Positions 35,346 through 46,267 of a stretch of DNA of 64,000 nucleotides are shown here, piece by piece. The stretch lies in the NCBI RefSeq assembly GCF_963259705.1, contig NC_081840.1, positions 6,567,062-6,631,061 on the forward strand, written 5' to 3'. Source of the DNA: Myotis daubentonii (Eukaryota > Chordata > Mammalia > Chiroptera > Vespertilionidae). A program made the translations under genes and the position numbers. Numbering within the stretch: the first letter of the stretch is position 1; each line of letters opens with the position of its first letter. Below the pieces are notes generated by a model, which was given only the letters and a program-made list of their open reading frames with translations, was not told the origin of the DNA and searched no databases.

Positions 35346-37160
35346 GCCGTCTGACGGTAGCCTCAGTCCCTCCCGGGCCGTCGCCAGTGATGGATGTGGA
35401 TGCACTAACTTGCACTCGGCCCGGGGCTGCTCTGAGCCGGTGACGCGCGTCCCAGCCCAGGAGCCGGTCTGGTAAGAGCCAGCGCCTCGCTGTCCAAAAC
35501 ATCGGCAGCCGGAGAGCAGAGCCTGCAAAGCCCTGGAGAGCCAGGCACCCCGGGCTCTGCAAGAGGAGCCGCAATGCGCTCCGTCCCCAGGGCTGCCCAC
35601 AACCCCGCCGAGGGCGCTGGGCCCTGAGCCCACCCAGACCTCCTTGCCCCTCCCACCCCTCACCGCTCCCTCCAGCGCCTCTGGCTCCTGCCCGGCAGGC
35701 GGGGAGGGGTGGGGGCTGCTTGTGAAGGGTCCCGGGTGGGCATTTCCTGGCGGAGGTCCCAGGCCTCCCGCATGTCCCAGCCCCGTCCCTGCACGTGCCA
35801 AGCCACCGGGCAGCTCTCCTCTCTGAGCCCACCCAGGGCTGGACTGGGTCTTGGTGAAAGATTGATGGCAAAGGACCGGACCCCTGGAGGCTGCTGCAGG
35901 CAGAGGCCCGGGAAACGGAAAACCTGTGTCAACAGCGTGGGACGGAGGAGCTGAGTGGCGCTGGAAGGGAAACCTCAGCGGGGGTCACTGTGTTAACAAT
36001 TCAGGGCCCACAGGTGGTGGGCGAGAGGGGGTGCTGATCCTGGTCACAGGCCTCCCCGGGCCCTTCCCCCCGTCCTGGGTGCCCTGTCAAAGCTCTGACT
36101 GCCACGTGCCAGGTGCCTTCCACTAACTCTGCTCTCCATCGTCCCAGCAGCCGAGAGCTGGGCAACACGTGCCCATGTGCAGAAGAGGGGGGCTGAGCCC
36201 AAGAAGCCCCCCCTCCCCCCTCCCCAGCGCTCCAGGAGAACCAGACGGGCCTGCCTCCACCCCTCACCCCTGGGGCCCAGCCCCAGACCAAGGCCACTAG
36301 GCGCACTCTGACCGGGGGCTCTCCCTGCATTGGCCGTGTAGCTAACACACATGCGAGGCCAGGTCTGGGCCTGTGCGGGCTTGTCTGCTGATGCCGGCAG
36401 TTGGAGAAGTGGGGGCCTGGACCTAGAGTTTCCTCCGTGGGCAAGGCTGTCGAGTCCATGGAATCTGGACAGACGGGTACAGAGCAGGTGGTCGATACAC
36501 GGCTCCCTGGCCCACGGAGACCCGACGAAATGGAATGACTTAGGGTCACCTGTCCCTCGCCCCCCGCCCCCAGGGGAGGCTCTCCCAGGGAGGGAGCAGC
36601 CCCTCCACCCTGTGTTCAGGCAGGTGAGAGAGGAGGATGCCACCTGACTTGCTGTGAGACCTGGGCATGTCACTGTCTTTGTAAAATGAGGGGGAGGGAG
36701 CTGCGAGGGGGTGGCTGAGGGAGGACAGAGAGGGAGGGCGGACAGACCGGGAGGGGCCGGCAGGAACCAGGACCTCCACCCGCGGTGGCGCACGTGGAAG
36801 GGGTCTTCCCGGCTCCCTGTCCAGGAAGGAACCGACATGCACGAGAGAAACCTGAGATCGTCCACCTGGGGCACAGGGCGCGTGGGCAGGAGAGCCATGT
36901 GGAGAGCAGCGACTGCCCTTCGAAGGTGGGCCTTGGGGAGGCGCTGCTGGCAGGGGAGGACCCGGAAGAGGCAGGTGCCCAGAGTCCCAGAGGACCCAGC
37001 AGGCTGGAGAAGGAGCCTGCGGTAGGGCCCTGACTTGGGGGTGGCTCCCCCATCGAGCAGCTGGGCTGCCTCTGGGGAGCAACAAAGGATTGCTCACAGC
37101 CCTGCATCCCTGAGTTAGATCTGATGCTAGATGCGGTGATAGGTGTCTCTGTAACCCACC
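35346..37160. other. GC-rich unique sequence with MIR scrap, no gene seen
   Basis: Reverse MIR-like phrase gctgtgagacctgggcatgt (36651-36670) followed by tgtctttgtaaaatga. The 284-codon minus frame at 36044-36898 has no recognisable domain and overlaps other frames. Confidence 0.5.
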
Positions 37161-37245
37161 TGGGCCCACGCATGTGCTGGGTGTGTGTGTGTGCACGTGT
37201 ATGTATGTGAGTGCGCTTGTATGTGTGCCTGTGTGTGACAGTATG
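37161..37245. repeat. GT-rich imperfect repeat tract
   Basis: gtgtgtgtgtgtgcacgtgt and related alternation directly left of a hAT element. Confidence 0.85.
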
Positions 37246-37266
37246 GGGAGAGGCTATGGTCCTGGA

Positions 37267-37501
37267 CAGTGATGGCGAACCTTTTGAGCTCGGCGTGTCA
37301 GCATTTTGAAAAACCCTAACTTAACTCTGGTGCCGTGTCACATATAGAAATATTTTGATATTTGCAACCATAGTAAAACAAAGACTTATGTTTTTGATAT
37401 TTATTTTATATATGTAAATGCCATTTAACAACGAAAAATCAACCAAAAAAATGAGTTCACGTGTCACCTCTGACATGCGTGTCATAGGTTCGCCATCACA
37501 G
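37267..37501. mobile_element. Non-autonomous hAT element, 235 bp, 8-bp target duplication
   Basis: The ends are CAGTGATGGCGAACC and ggttcgccatcacag. The flanks gtcctgga (37259-37266) and gtcttgga (37502-37509) differ at one base. The interior is AT-rich, with no transposase frame. The well-preserved ends and interior suggest a recent insertion. Confidence 0.95.
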
Positions 37502-37509
37502 GTCTTGGA

Positions 37510-38221
37510 CATCCAGAAGGTTCCCAGTACCCAAGCAGAGTCCTGGCGCTAAAGCCCCCTTGGGGTCCTGGGCTGACCACCAAGCAAGGCCTCGCCCTCC
37601 CAGGCTGTTTCCTTTCTGGGCAGGGCTGGCCGGAAGGCGCCTGGGTGGATCCCTACCAGGTGTCCTGGCTCGCACTGCCCCCTGGTGGCCATCCTCAGCG
37701 TCCAAGGACTGGGGGCTGGAGTGGACAGACAGCTGGTCAACCAGACCCCGGGATAGCCCAGGCCATAGTGCCCCTCTGGGCAGGGGCACCAGCCCTAGGG
37801 TCCCCTCCAGGGACGATGGCAGCTCTTCTGGCCTGAGACTGCTGGGCCGACCAAGATGGTGCTGGTCGCTGCCGCCCGCCATCCAGAGGGAGAAGCAGCC
37901 CTCGGCTGCCTCTAGTCAGGCCATAGACCAGCCCTCAACACACCCACCTGGGCCACCTCCCCGCTGCCAGGAGCCTTGCCCAGGTCACAGCACTGCTGCA
38001 GACCTAGGTTGTCCGTCTCGTTACCCTAGCTGGGCTCCTTGCCACTCACACGTCATGAGTCTGGGACTCCTAAGTCCGATCAGGGGGTCTGAGAGCTACA
38101 GGGGGGTGTAGCCTCAGAGGCCCCCACAGGGAGGCCCCTCGAGGCCCCTTCAGGGTAGGGCTGTCCATCAGCTCCCCAATTGCAGTGGGAAGGGGCACCG
38201 CCCAGTCCACTTAAGCCTTTC
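37510..38221. other. Unique sequence, nothing recognised
   Basis: No repeat or coding signal. Confidence 0.45.
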
Positions 38222-38229
38222 GTCTGGAG

Positions 38230-38441
38230 CAGTGGTCGGCAAACTCATTAGTCAACAGAGCCAGATATCAACAGTACAACGATTGAAATTTCTTCTGAGA
38301 GCCAAATTTTTTAAACTTAAACTATATAGGTAGGTACATTGTTATTAACTTAATTAGGGTACTCCTAAGGCTTAGGAAGAGCCACACTCAAGGGGCCAAA
38401 GAGCCACATGTGGCTCGCGAGCCGCAGTTTGCCGACCACGG
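38230..38441 (-). mobile_element. Non-autonomous hAT element, 212 bp, internally deleted form
   Basis: The ends are CAGTGGTCGGCAAACTC and gtttgccgaccacgg. The flanks gtctggag (38222-38229) and atctggag (38442-38449) differ at one base. It is the same family as 53825-54220, in opposite orientation, and lacks about 180 bp of that copy's middle. The join lies near cctaaggcttaggaagag (about 38366). The strand is given relative to the longer copy. Confidence 0.93.
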
Positions 38442-38449
38442 ATCTGGAG

Positions 38450-39044
38450 GAAGAACACTAGAGGGAAGAGGGGGCCCCCCTGGGCCGGTGGGGACTCGGG
38501 CCCCCGGAAGGTGGGGCTGAGCCCAGGCCCCCAGCGTGATGCATGCTCAAGAGCTGCTGTTTCAGGAAAGGCTCTCGCCTCGGAGAGGAGAGGATTGTGA
38601 GTGAAAGGCACGTTGTCCTCCGGCCAAGGTGACGGTGGGGGTGGCCGAGGATGGGGTGGGGCCATCCTTCCACCAGGATTCCCCGCAGGGCAGCCTCAAT
38701 GCCACGGCCAGACCGCAGCCGCCCTTACAGGGTTGCCAGATAGGACGGGTTTGTGATAAACATGTGTCACTGGGACATACTCGCACTAGAACATTATTTG
38801 TTGTCACTGGAAATTCAAGTGCATCTGGGCGCCCTGTATTTCATTTCCGCGTCAGGGACAGCAGCACGGTCTCTGCACTGGGCTCCCAGGGACTTCTCTG
38901 TCCCTGGCAGAGCGGAGGCCACCGGGCTAAGGGTCCTTCCACTCCCCCCCCCTACATCTCAGGCTGACGGAGGGACGGGCAGCCACCGTCCAGGGTGCTG
39001 TGGGCGACAACTCTAGCCCCTGCACGTGTGTGTTGGTTAGATTA
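38450..39044. other. Unique sequence, nothing recognised
   Basis: No repeat or coding signal. Confidence 0.45.
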
Positions 39045-39052
39045 CCCTCCAG

Positions 39053-39264
39053 AAGCAGTTCTCAACCTGTGGGTCGCGACCCCTTTGGCGGTCGAACGGC
39101 CCTTTCACAGGGGTTGCCTAAGACCATCCTGCATATCAGATATTTACATGACGGTTCATAACAGTAGCAACATTACAGTTATGAAGTAGCAACGAAAATA
39201 ATTTTATGGTTGGGTCACAACATGAGGAACCGTATTTAAAGGGCCAGAAGGTTGAGAACCACTG
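39053..39264. mobile_element. Non-autonomous hAT element, 212 bp, exact 8-bp target duplication
   Basis: ccctccag flanks both sides (39045-39052 and 39265-39272). The ends are aagcagttctcaacctg and the complement of CAGTGGTTCTCAACC. It is the same family as 25542-25859 but lacks 93 bp. The deletion joins two catc tetranucleotides that lie at 25614 and 25707 in the long copy. Confidence 0.95.
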
Positions 39265-39272
39265 CCCTCCAG

Positions 39273-39780
39273 GCACCTGTATAGGGGTTCCCGCAAGTGC
39301 CCACTTTCTCCTCGTCACGGGTCCAGCGAGGGCCTGTGACCTCAGGACACAAAGAATGCTGTGCAGTGGCCCGGGCCCCTCCCCTGCTCCACAGGCACCA
39401 AAGTCCCCCAGATTAATCCCCAGGAGTGGGTTTCACAGGCGAGTCCTGGCTGTCTCAGCCCCAAGACTCACTGCTGGCATCAGTGGGGGGAGGGGGGAGG
39501 CTCTGAGCTCCTAGGAGGCTGCTTGAAGGGGCCTGGGGTCCCCTTGGGTGGGAAGGGTCCATCCTGAGGAGACAGGGTTAGAACAGGTCTCCTTTATGCA
39601 GAAATGGGTGCCATCCGTTGCCTGGGCGCAGCCGCCTCTCTCCACCCATCCCTGCCCGCCTGCCCCTCCTGGGACCAGGGAGGAGGGTCTGTGTTGCTTC
39701 TGATACCCTCCCACCTGCCAGACCCAGCCACGCTCACCAGCACGGAGCACCCAGTCTAAAGGAGCAGCGGCCAGGTGAGC
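39273..39780. other. Unique sequence, nothing recognised
   Basis: No repeat or coding signal. Confidence 0.45.
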
Positions 39781-39916
39781 CCCCCCCCCCCCCCATCGGG
39801 CAGGTGAGGGCTGCATCCAACCTGCAACCCAGGTATGTGCCCTGGACAGGGAATCAAACCCAGGACCCTTTGGTGCACAGGCAGGTGATCTAACCACTGG
39901 GCACACCGGCCAGGGC
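39781..39916 (-). mobile_element. Ves-type SINE, 5' part only
   Basis: On the minus strand it begins GCCCTGGCCGGTGTGCCCAG and has box B-like sequence (complement of gggaatcaaacccaggaccc, 39849-39868). The tail half is missing and a run of 15 C lies where it should continue (39780-39794). Confidence 0.88.
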
Positions 39917-40105
39917 TGTGTCTTCTTTTCTCACAAGGACAATGGTCATATTAGATTGGGGTCCACCCCACCCTGGTGGGACCTCATCTTAATTTCACTA
40001 ATTCTACATGCTATGACCCTATTTTCAAACCAGGTCCCATTCTGAGGGACTCGGGGTTAGGGCTTCAACGTGTGTTTTTGGGGGGACACAATTCAACCGC
40101 AGCAC
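39917..40105 (-). mobile_element. MLT1-type LTR fragment, reverse orientation
   Basis: tcatattagattggggtcca (39946-39965), acctcatcttaatttcacta (39981-40000), gggttagggcttcaacg (about 40050) and ggacacaattcaaccgca are the 5' half of MLT1 in reverse. A SINE fragment abuts it. Confidence 0.85.
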
Positions 40106-40740
40106 CCACCTTATTCACGCCCCTCCACCCGACTTCTTGTTTTAACCGAGAAAGTCTGTTTCAAAAACCTTTCAATTGGAGGAGGCCGATGAGGGGGAAA
40201 GGGAGACATTCTTTCAACAATAAAAAAGTATTTAAAAACACACACACCTTTAAATGAATGAATAAATGAATCGTGTGTTCCAGCTTCCCCACGTTTGCAA
40301 ACGGACAAGACGGAGCCTTTGCAGCGAGAGCCAAACCCAAGGAGGAAGAACCCGGAGTGAATTCTGTTCAAAGAGCAGAAACCCATTGGTTCCCTCTTGA
40401 TCCTTGAGCCGAGCTGCCCAGCGGAAGTCCGGAAGTCCGTCTCTCAGAAAGGTCCTGGCCGCCTGGGCCCGAGCCGAGGGCCCCATGCGTCTGTCAGGAG
40501 GCAGTGGGACAGAGGAGGTCAGCACCAGTCACCCCGCTATCAAGGAGATGGTGCCAACAGTGAGGCGAGCTCCAGGCCCCGGGTGGGTGACAGTGTGGAA
40601 CGGGCTGTAACCTTCCCTCTCCCTGGAGCCGTGTCCCCCTCATGCCCGTGTCCCGCAGGGAGGCCCAGTGGCTGGTGTTCGGAAGGCGGGCAGAGAACAG
40701 CCCATGGCTTCGGGGGTGAGCAGAGGATCTGTGAGCTGCC
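40106..40740. other. Unique sequence, nothing recognised
   Basis: A short (AATG)n run lies at about 40253-40271. No coding signal. Confidence 0.45.
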
Positions 40741-40890
40741 TCATCTGAAAAGTGGTTTTCCTATTAAAAGTTCCACATAATGTATCCCGGCCAAAGTGGA
40801 CGCAGTGCCTTTTCTCGACGATTCTCACGGAACCGTTTGTATAATTATTCCCAAGGTTTACGTCTGTGACGCACTTAACAGGTGATGTCT
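40741..40890. other. Candidate conserved non-coding block
   Basis: A low-repeat AT-richer island with ggttttcctattaaaagttc (40753-40772), gtttgtataattattcccaa (40834-40853) and a CRE-half-like gtgacgcac (about 40866). Recognised from composition only. Confidence 0.35.
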
Positions 40891-41780
40891 GACATGCCCA
40901 CTGGCATTTCCACGGTGGCAAGGCACGTGGACTCCTGGCTGGTGAGCACCCACGGTGTCTGGCACCAAAGCAGCTTGCAAGAAGCACTTGATGAATGAAT
41001 GAATGAATCAACAAACCAGGGGCGCTTATCAACAGGCTACGGGAGCCGCTGTGTGCGTCTCTTCCCTCAGACGGCGAGGCCCGGAGGGCAGGAAACTCCT
41101 TCATCTGTTATCCCCTGGGGCTCCCAGGGTATCAAATCCTACTTCCCGAATGAAGGAGTCCATGGAAACACGCCTGTGCAAACAGGGACATTATACCCAT
41201 TCTGTGGATTAGACCACTGAGGCCCCAAAGGACACCTGGAAAGCTCCAACCAGGGAACTCATAAGGACAAGTCCCCTCTGGACCGCACGGGAAGCCTGCT
41301 GGTGCTGACCGAGCCCCTGGCTCATCCAGGTTATGTGCACACGGTCCTGCCCTTTCCTCAGAGACTCCGACCCTGAAACACAACCTCTGAACTATTAAAA
41401 GGGCGATTTCCAAGCGAAGGGGAGTTTGGTGCCTTCGGTCTTTCCGGTCTTTCCGGGCTGGTTTCGGAGTCTCGGGAGGAGCCCCAGGTGGGGACAGGGC
41501 CTGGTGAAGGCAAAAGCTCCGCCCATCGCGGGGGCTGGCTGCCCTCCCGGGAGAATATGTCAGCCCATCCTGTATTTGAGAAGCCGCACGCACCCGTGTG
41601 TAACCTCAGGGCCGCCTGCCAGGATCCGCACGCGCCGGGTCCAGAAGGGAGGTGGACACACAGGCACAGAGGCTCACCTGGGGAGCTGCCGACAGCACGC
41701 TCCTCCCTCCCCGCTTTCTCTCTGCAGCTCGCTCCTCCCCAGAAAGGACTTAAGAAAGCAACTAACTGAACCATTAAAGT
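40891..41780. other. Unique sequence with MIR/L2 scraps, no gene seen
   Basis: (ATGA)n lies at about 40990-41006, and a MIR-like cattctgtggattagaccac is at 41198-41217. No coding signal. Confidence 0.45.
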
Positions 41781-41960
41781 CCCATCAACAGAGCCTCCCA
41801 CACACACGCCACTTTTTTTCTGAGAAAGGTCAGCTTCGAAAACTTTTAAGTTAATGACTACATGAATTGCACGTTTCAGCTTCCTAAAAGGAGCCATCGA
41901 AAATGTGCTCAATTCATTGGAATTTTTAAACGCCCTAAGATGTCTGCATGGCACCCCAAT
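41781..41960. other. Candidate conserved non-coding block
   Basis: Non-repetitive AT-rich island: gaaaacttttaagttaatga (41838-41857) and caattcattggaatttttaa (41910-41929). Confidence 0.33.
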
Positions 41961-42371
41961 CAGCCGTGCAAACAGTGGCTCCAGTAGCTCCCAGCTGGGC
42001 AGAGCCCATGGGCTCGAGCCCCCGTTTCGGGATGTCGCCCCAGGAACGCTGCTGGCGTCTCAGAAGCCTGTGTCCCTCACCTGTCAGAAGGGGAGGGTTC
42101 ATCCTCTCAGAGGCCAACAGCAGGCTCAGGGAGAAAACAGGTGGATGGGTCCAATGGATCATCTGGCCGGGTGCACTCAGGGGACCCTGCTCCAGTGACG
42201 ACAGAAATGTTCAGCAAGTCAGAGGCCGCCGTCCTCTCCCTCGCCCATCGCCTGACTCCGAGCGCTGGGAAAGAGCTGAGGAAGTGTCCAGCCTGTCTTC
42301 TCAGAGGGGGAAACTGAGTCTTGGGCAGGCCCAGGGGCTTCTGTGGTCAACAGAATGACCGCCCCCCTTCC
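41961..42371. other. Unique sequence, nothing recognised
   Basis: No repeat or coding signal. Confidence 0.4.
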
Positions 42372-42845
42372 CCCCGCCCGAAATGTCACACCCAGTCCCA
42401 GGAACCTGTGGCTATGTCACCTCACATGGAGAAGGGACTTGCAGAGGTGATGAAGCGAAGCATCTTGGGACGGAATGCTGTCCTGGCTTACCCAGGTGGT
42501 CCCGCCCGAACCCCACAGCCCTCCGGAGGGGAGAGGCTTTCTTGGCTGTAGTCAGGAAGACGGTGCCACAGGAAGGAGGGTCAGAGAGCGGCTCCACTGC
42601 TGGCTTGGAAGGTGCAGGAAGGGGCCGCGAGCCAAGGCAGGCGGCGGCCCCTGGAAGCTGGAACAGGCCAGGAGACAGACTGACCCCCCAGAGCCTCCGG
42701 AGGCAGGCAGCCCTGCGGACACGCCGAGTTCAGCCCAGGGAGACCGTGTCAGACCCTGCCCTCCAGAGCTGTAAGGTAATAAACGGTGGTTGTTTTAAGC
42801 CACCGAGTGTGTGGAAATTGGCGCTGGCAGCAACAGGAAACGAAT
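42372..42845 (+). mobile_element. MaLR/MLT1-like LTR
   Basis: LTR landmarks in order: cccaggaacctgtggctatg (42397-42416), gggacttgcagaggtgatga (42434-42453), gcatcttgggacggaatg (about 42460), cctggcttacccaggtgg (about 42482), ccagagctgtaaggtaataa (42762-42781) and gttgttttaagccaccgagt (42788-42807). It is the same type as the reverse copy at 16611-16960. Confidence 0.65.
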
Positions 42846-43058
42846 GCAGCTTCCGAAGTGACCAAGTCCACGTGCCAGCAGAGCCAGGCCTGCATGGCCG
42901 GCTCCTGGCTCCCAGCCCAGGGCTCCTCCTGAGAGCTCCACTGCTTTGCTTTCTCCCAAAAGGCGGCTACAGACTGTGGCCCTCGCTGTCCCTTGCCCTC
43001 TTCCCCCTGGGAGCTCAGAGCACAAATGCTCTCATTGTTACTCCCAGCAACCACTCCC
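42846..43058. other. Short unique stretch
   Basis: Nothing recognised. Confidence 0.4.
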
Positions 43059-43190
43059 ATTCATTCATTCATTCATTCATTCTTCAGAAACTACGTCCTG
43101 AGCACCCACTCTGCCCTGGCCACTGTCTACCACTGCAGACACAGCTGTGACGGTCGCACAAAGTCGCTGCCCTTCTAGATGGCCTCTGAG
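43059..43190. repeat. (TTCA)n microsatellite with L2-like fragment
   Basis: ttcattcattcattcattca at 43059-43078, followed by cctgagcacccactctgccc (43097-43116), which resembles an old L2 3' end. Confidence 0.6.
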
Positions 43191-43239
43191 GATGACGCCA
43201 AGCCCCAGAGGCCCTCAGGTGCCCCAGGCAGCCACAGAG

Positions 43240-44025
43240 GACGAACGCACCAACAAAATGCGGTCTCTCCATACAGTGGAATATTATGCCGCCGTCAAAA
43301 GGGATGACACACTGAGATACAGGCTGCGATGTGGATATGCTGACAACAGGGGGAGCCGGGAAAGGAGCCGAGCACCAAAGACCACATGCTCTGTGACTCC
43401 AGTTTCCAAAACATTTTAGAACAGGCAAAGCCACGGAGATGGGAGGTAGATCAGGGGTTGCCGGGGGGGCGGGAAGGGAAGTGGGGAGTGACTACTTAGT
43501 AGATTTGGGGCTCTGTCAATCAGGGTTCTCCTGAGAGACAGAACCAAGAGGATGTCTAGAGCTATAGAGAAGGCGGTGGCTCACAGGTCACAGGTCACGC
43601 TGACCATCCGAGTCTGCGAGCTGAGGCCGGGGGACCAGGAGCACGGGGTCTGAGCGGGAAAGACGGGTGCCCAGCTCCAGCAGAGAGAGGGAATTTGCCT
43701 TCCGCTGCCATGTTCCCCTTTTCGGGCCCTCGACGGATGGCATGGCACCCGTTCTCGTCTGCTTCACTCAGCCCAGGGCTCAAGTGCTCACCTCTCCCGC
43801 GATGCACCTAGGGGTGGTATCTGACCTGCTCGCCGGCACCGGTGGCCCAGGCAAGTTGACACATAAAATTAACCATCCCAGGGACTTATGTCGGGGTGAT
43901 GGAAAGTTTTAGAACCAGATAGTGGGGATGCTTGCCCACCGACATGACTATATTTAATGCCCTGAATCAGAGAGTAAAAAATGCCTGACATGGTCAACTG
44001 TTACGGGTGCTTGGTGACTGTAACA
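43240..44025 (+). mobile_element. L1M 3' UTR fragment, interrupted by another repeat
   Basis: Left part: tggaatattatgccgccgtc (43278-43297), aaagaccacatgctctgtga (43377-43396) and tcaggggttgccggggg. Right part after the insertion: cggggtgatggaaagtttta (43892-43911) and ccagatagtggggatg. The two parts are consecutive in the L1M 3' UTR, so 43508-43880 is an insertion. Confidence 0.82.
43508..43880. mobile_element. Ancient medium-reiterated repeat inserted in L1M
   Basis: Begins near ctgtcaatcagggttctcct (43513-43532) with gagacagaaccaagagga. It ends near caagttgacacataaaatta (43852-43871). Both phrases are familiar ends of a mammal-wide interspersed repeat whose family I cannot name with confidence. 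Possible duplicated target bases are ggggct and gggact. Confidence 0.55.
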
Positions 44026-45455
44026 AAGGCAGGGAGAGGGCGCCCCCGCTGGTCCAGGCACTCGGTATGCTCTGTCCTAACAGCATCAGGGGCTGGGGCA
44101 GTGGTCAGTCCTCACATCCCACCTGGAAGGTGAGGGGCAGCCTCCCCCTACACGGGCCCACTTCCACCGACGGAGCTGACCGAGCCCTCGCTCACGGCCC
44201 ACTTTCACTGTTCGTCACTCACGTCGGTTTATCTTTGATTCAGTGCAGGAGGACATGTCGCATAGCAGACCCTGGCGCCTATGAAAGAGTCAGAACAGAG
44301 CTTGAAATACATGATGGACCTGGAAGAAGAATTCAGAGACAAAGAGCATCGTGCGTGTCTGCGCACACGCGTGGCTGCCGGTCGTGGGGGGACACGGGGA
44401 GATGTATTTTTTAAGGACACAGACATGGGGCGACTCTGCTCTCCTTTACTAGTATGCTCGCACCCCGAGATACTAAGACATCAGGACCACATATATTTCG
44501 CAATTCATCTAACACTGGGGCCAGTGTTGGGTAAGAACGCTTCCAGAATTTTCATTAACCAATGGAAACCTCTGTCGAGAAGAGAGACCAAAATGTCAAA
44601 ACGAGGAGCCGGCCTTCCTGACCAGCGGGGAAAGCCTCAACCGTGGCCTGCAGGAAACGCCCTCGCGTTCAGCTGTGCCTGGGGGTCAGCTTCGCCTTCA
44701 GGTGGCTCCACGTCCCTCGCAGCCGGGCCAGGCACAGTGCCCGTCGCTCTGAGAAGGGCAGGGCTGCCCGAAGGCTGGGCAGCCCAGACCTGCCCCGACC
44801 GCCCCGTCCAGCTTCCCGGTGCGCGGTGACTGCCTTAAATAAAGACAGCCGTTTCCCCGCGAACGCGAGGATGGCGGGATCCGTCGGGTACACAGAAACA
44901 GATTACCAAGCAGGTGGCTTCGGGCTAAAGATAAATTGTGTCCTCATGTAACTTGGGAGAGTGGGATGCAGAGCTAATGTGCAAAGCAAGACTCTGCAGC
45001 TACTTATCTCTGCCGGGAAGCCCAGGCTTGCAGCTCGCGGCCCGCGGAGCCCCAGACCCTCCTCTGGTGGCCGAGTTGTGCTGAGAGTGACACCCTGTGT
45101 TCCGACGGGACGCGGGCCGGGGCCCCAGGGTGTGGGGGCGTGGACACCAGTCCCTGCCGGGCCCCTGTTCGCCTGCCCTCACACAGCAGAGGGCAAAGCA
45201 GGCCAGGCGGCACCCACTGCTCGATGCTCTCAGGTGACATCCGGCTCCTGGCGGGTCAGGACCTTTGCTGGGGGGCCCCTGCCTCCTCACCTGAGTTAAC
45301 CGTCCCCCAGACCAGATGTCTGACCTGGCGTTCTGCCGGGACTGTTGAAACAAACCTGCTCGCCATGTATCTCTCCAACTTCCCGTTATCTCTGCTGGGA
45401 TTGGCCTTTGCCCGTCATGTTAGCTCTCCAGGCATCTGTCCTCTCCCTGACTTTT
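44026..45455. other. Unique sequence, no gene seen
   Basis: A 182-codon plus frame (44281-44829) starts with an acidic/basic-rich segment and becomes Gly/Ala/Pro-rich. No domain, splice signals or conservation evidence support it as coding. Confidence 0.45.
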
Positions 45456-45459
45456 TCTT

Positions 45460-46065
45460 CTTCTTTGGAAATAATTTTAGATTCACAGGAAATTGCAAAA
45501 AGAGTGCAGAGATGTCTCAGACTCCCTCCCCCGACTTCCCCCCATGACAGCCCCTTACATCACCACCGCACAGCATCAGACTCGGGAAGCTGGCCTCGGC
45601 GTGGCCCGCGGACCGCATTCAGACTCCACCAGCGTCACACGCTGTCCCGGTCAGCTCGGGCTGCCGTGGCGAAATACTGCAGGCGGGGGCTCCAACAGCA
45701 GACATTTGTTGCTCACAGTCTGGGGGCTGCACGTCCAGGATTGAGGTGCCGGCTGATTTAGTTCCTGGTGAGGACTCTCTTCCTGGTTTGCAGACGGCCG
45801 TCTTCTTGCCGTGTCCTCACCAAGGAGAGAGACTGTCTTCTATAACAGCACTACTCCCATCACCAGGGCTGCACCTCCTAATATCATTACATGGAGGGTT
45901 GGGGCTTCAACATATAAGTGGGGGCACAACCCGGCTATAGCTCATGCATTCATCATATGTGTGTGTGTATGTGTGTGTGTGTGTTCAGTTCTGTTATCAC
46001 ATGGGTAGGTTCCTGTAACCACCACCACAATCAGGAGCTATCATTTTGGGAAGGTTATGTGTAAC
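45460..46065 (-). mobile_element. L1M 3' UTR fragment, reverse, split by an MLT1 LTR
   Basis: taattttagattcacaggaa (45473-45492) and cagcccct-tacatcacc lie to the left. gtaggttcctgtaaccacca (46004-46023) and caccacaatcaggagctatc lie to the right. They are consecutive in the reversed L1M 3' UTR. A (GT)n run occurs at about 45957-45983. Confidence 0.72.
45642..45945 (-). mobile_element. MLT1-type LTR, reverse, nested in L1M
   Basis: ggtcagctcgggctgccgtg (45650-45669), gctcacagtctgggggctgc (45711-45730), cagacggccgtcttcttgcc (45792-45811), cctcctaatatcattacatg (45873-45892) and ggggcttcaacatataagtg (45901-45920). Confidence 0.88.
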
Positions 46066-46084
46066 TTCTGGAGCTAGCTCTTCT

Positions 46085-46167
46085 CACTCAGGTAGGGGGA
46101 GTGTAGGAGGCAGCTGGTCAAGGATTCTCATCATTGATGTTTCTCTCTCTCTCTTCCTCTTTGAAAT
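46085..46167 (+). mobile_element. Ves-type SINE, 3' part only
   Basis: taggaggcagctggtcaagg (46105-46124), then tctcatcattgatgtttctc and a CT-rich tail running into a microsatellite. The tRNA-like half is absent. Confidence 0.75.
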
Positions 46168-46262
46168 ATATCTATATCTATATCTATATCTATATCTATA
46201 TCTATATCTATATCTATATCTATCTATATCTATATCTATATCTATCTATATCTATATATCTC
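46168..46262. repeat. (TATATC)n microsatellite
   Basis: About 95 bp of tatatc hexamers with two tatc slips, growing out of the SINE tail and ending next to a Helitron. Confidence 0.95.
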
Positions 46263-46267
46263 ATATA

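Noticed and set aside
36044..36898. 284-codon minus-strand frame
   Set aside because: Same reasons: no domain, overlapping frames on both strands, and a composition-driven translation.
44281..44829. 182-codon frame with a charged N-terminal part
   Set aside because: The start looks protein-like, but no family is recognised, the second half is low-complexity, and no neighbouring exon or splice pattern is visible.
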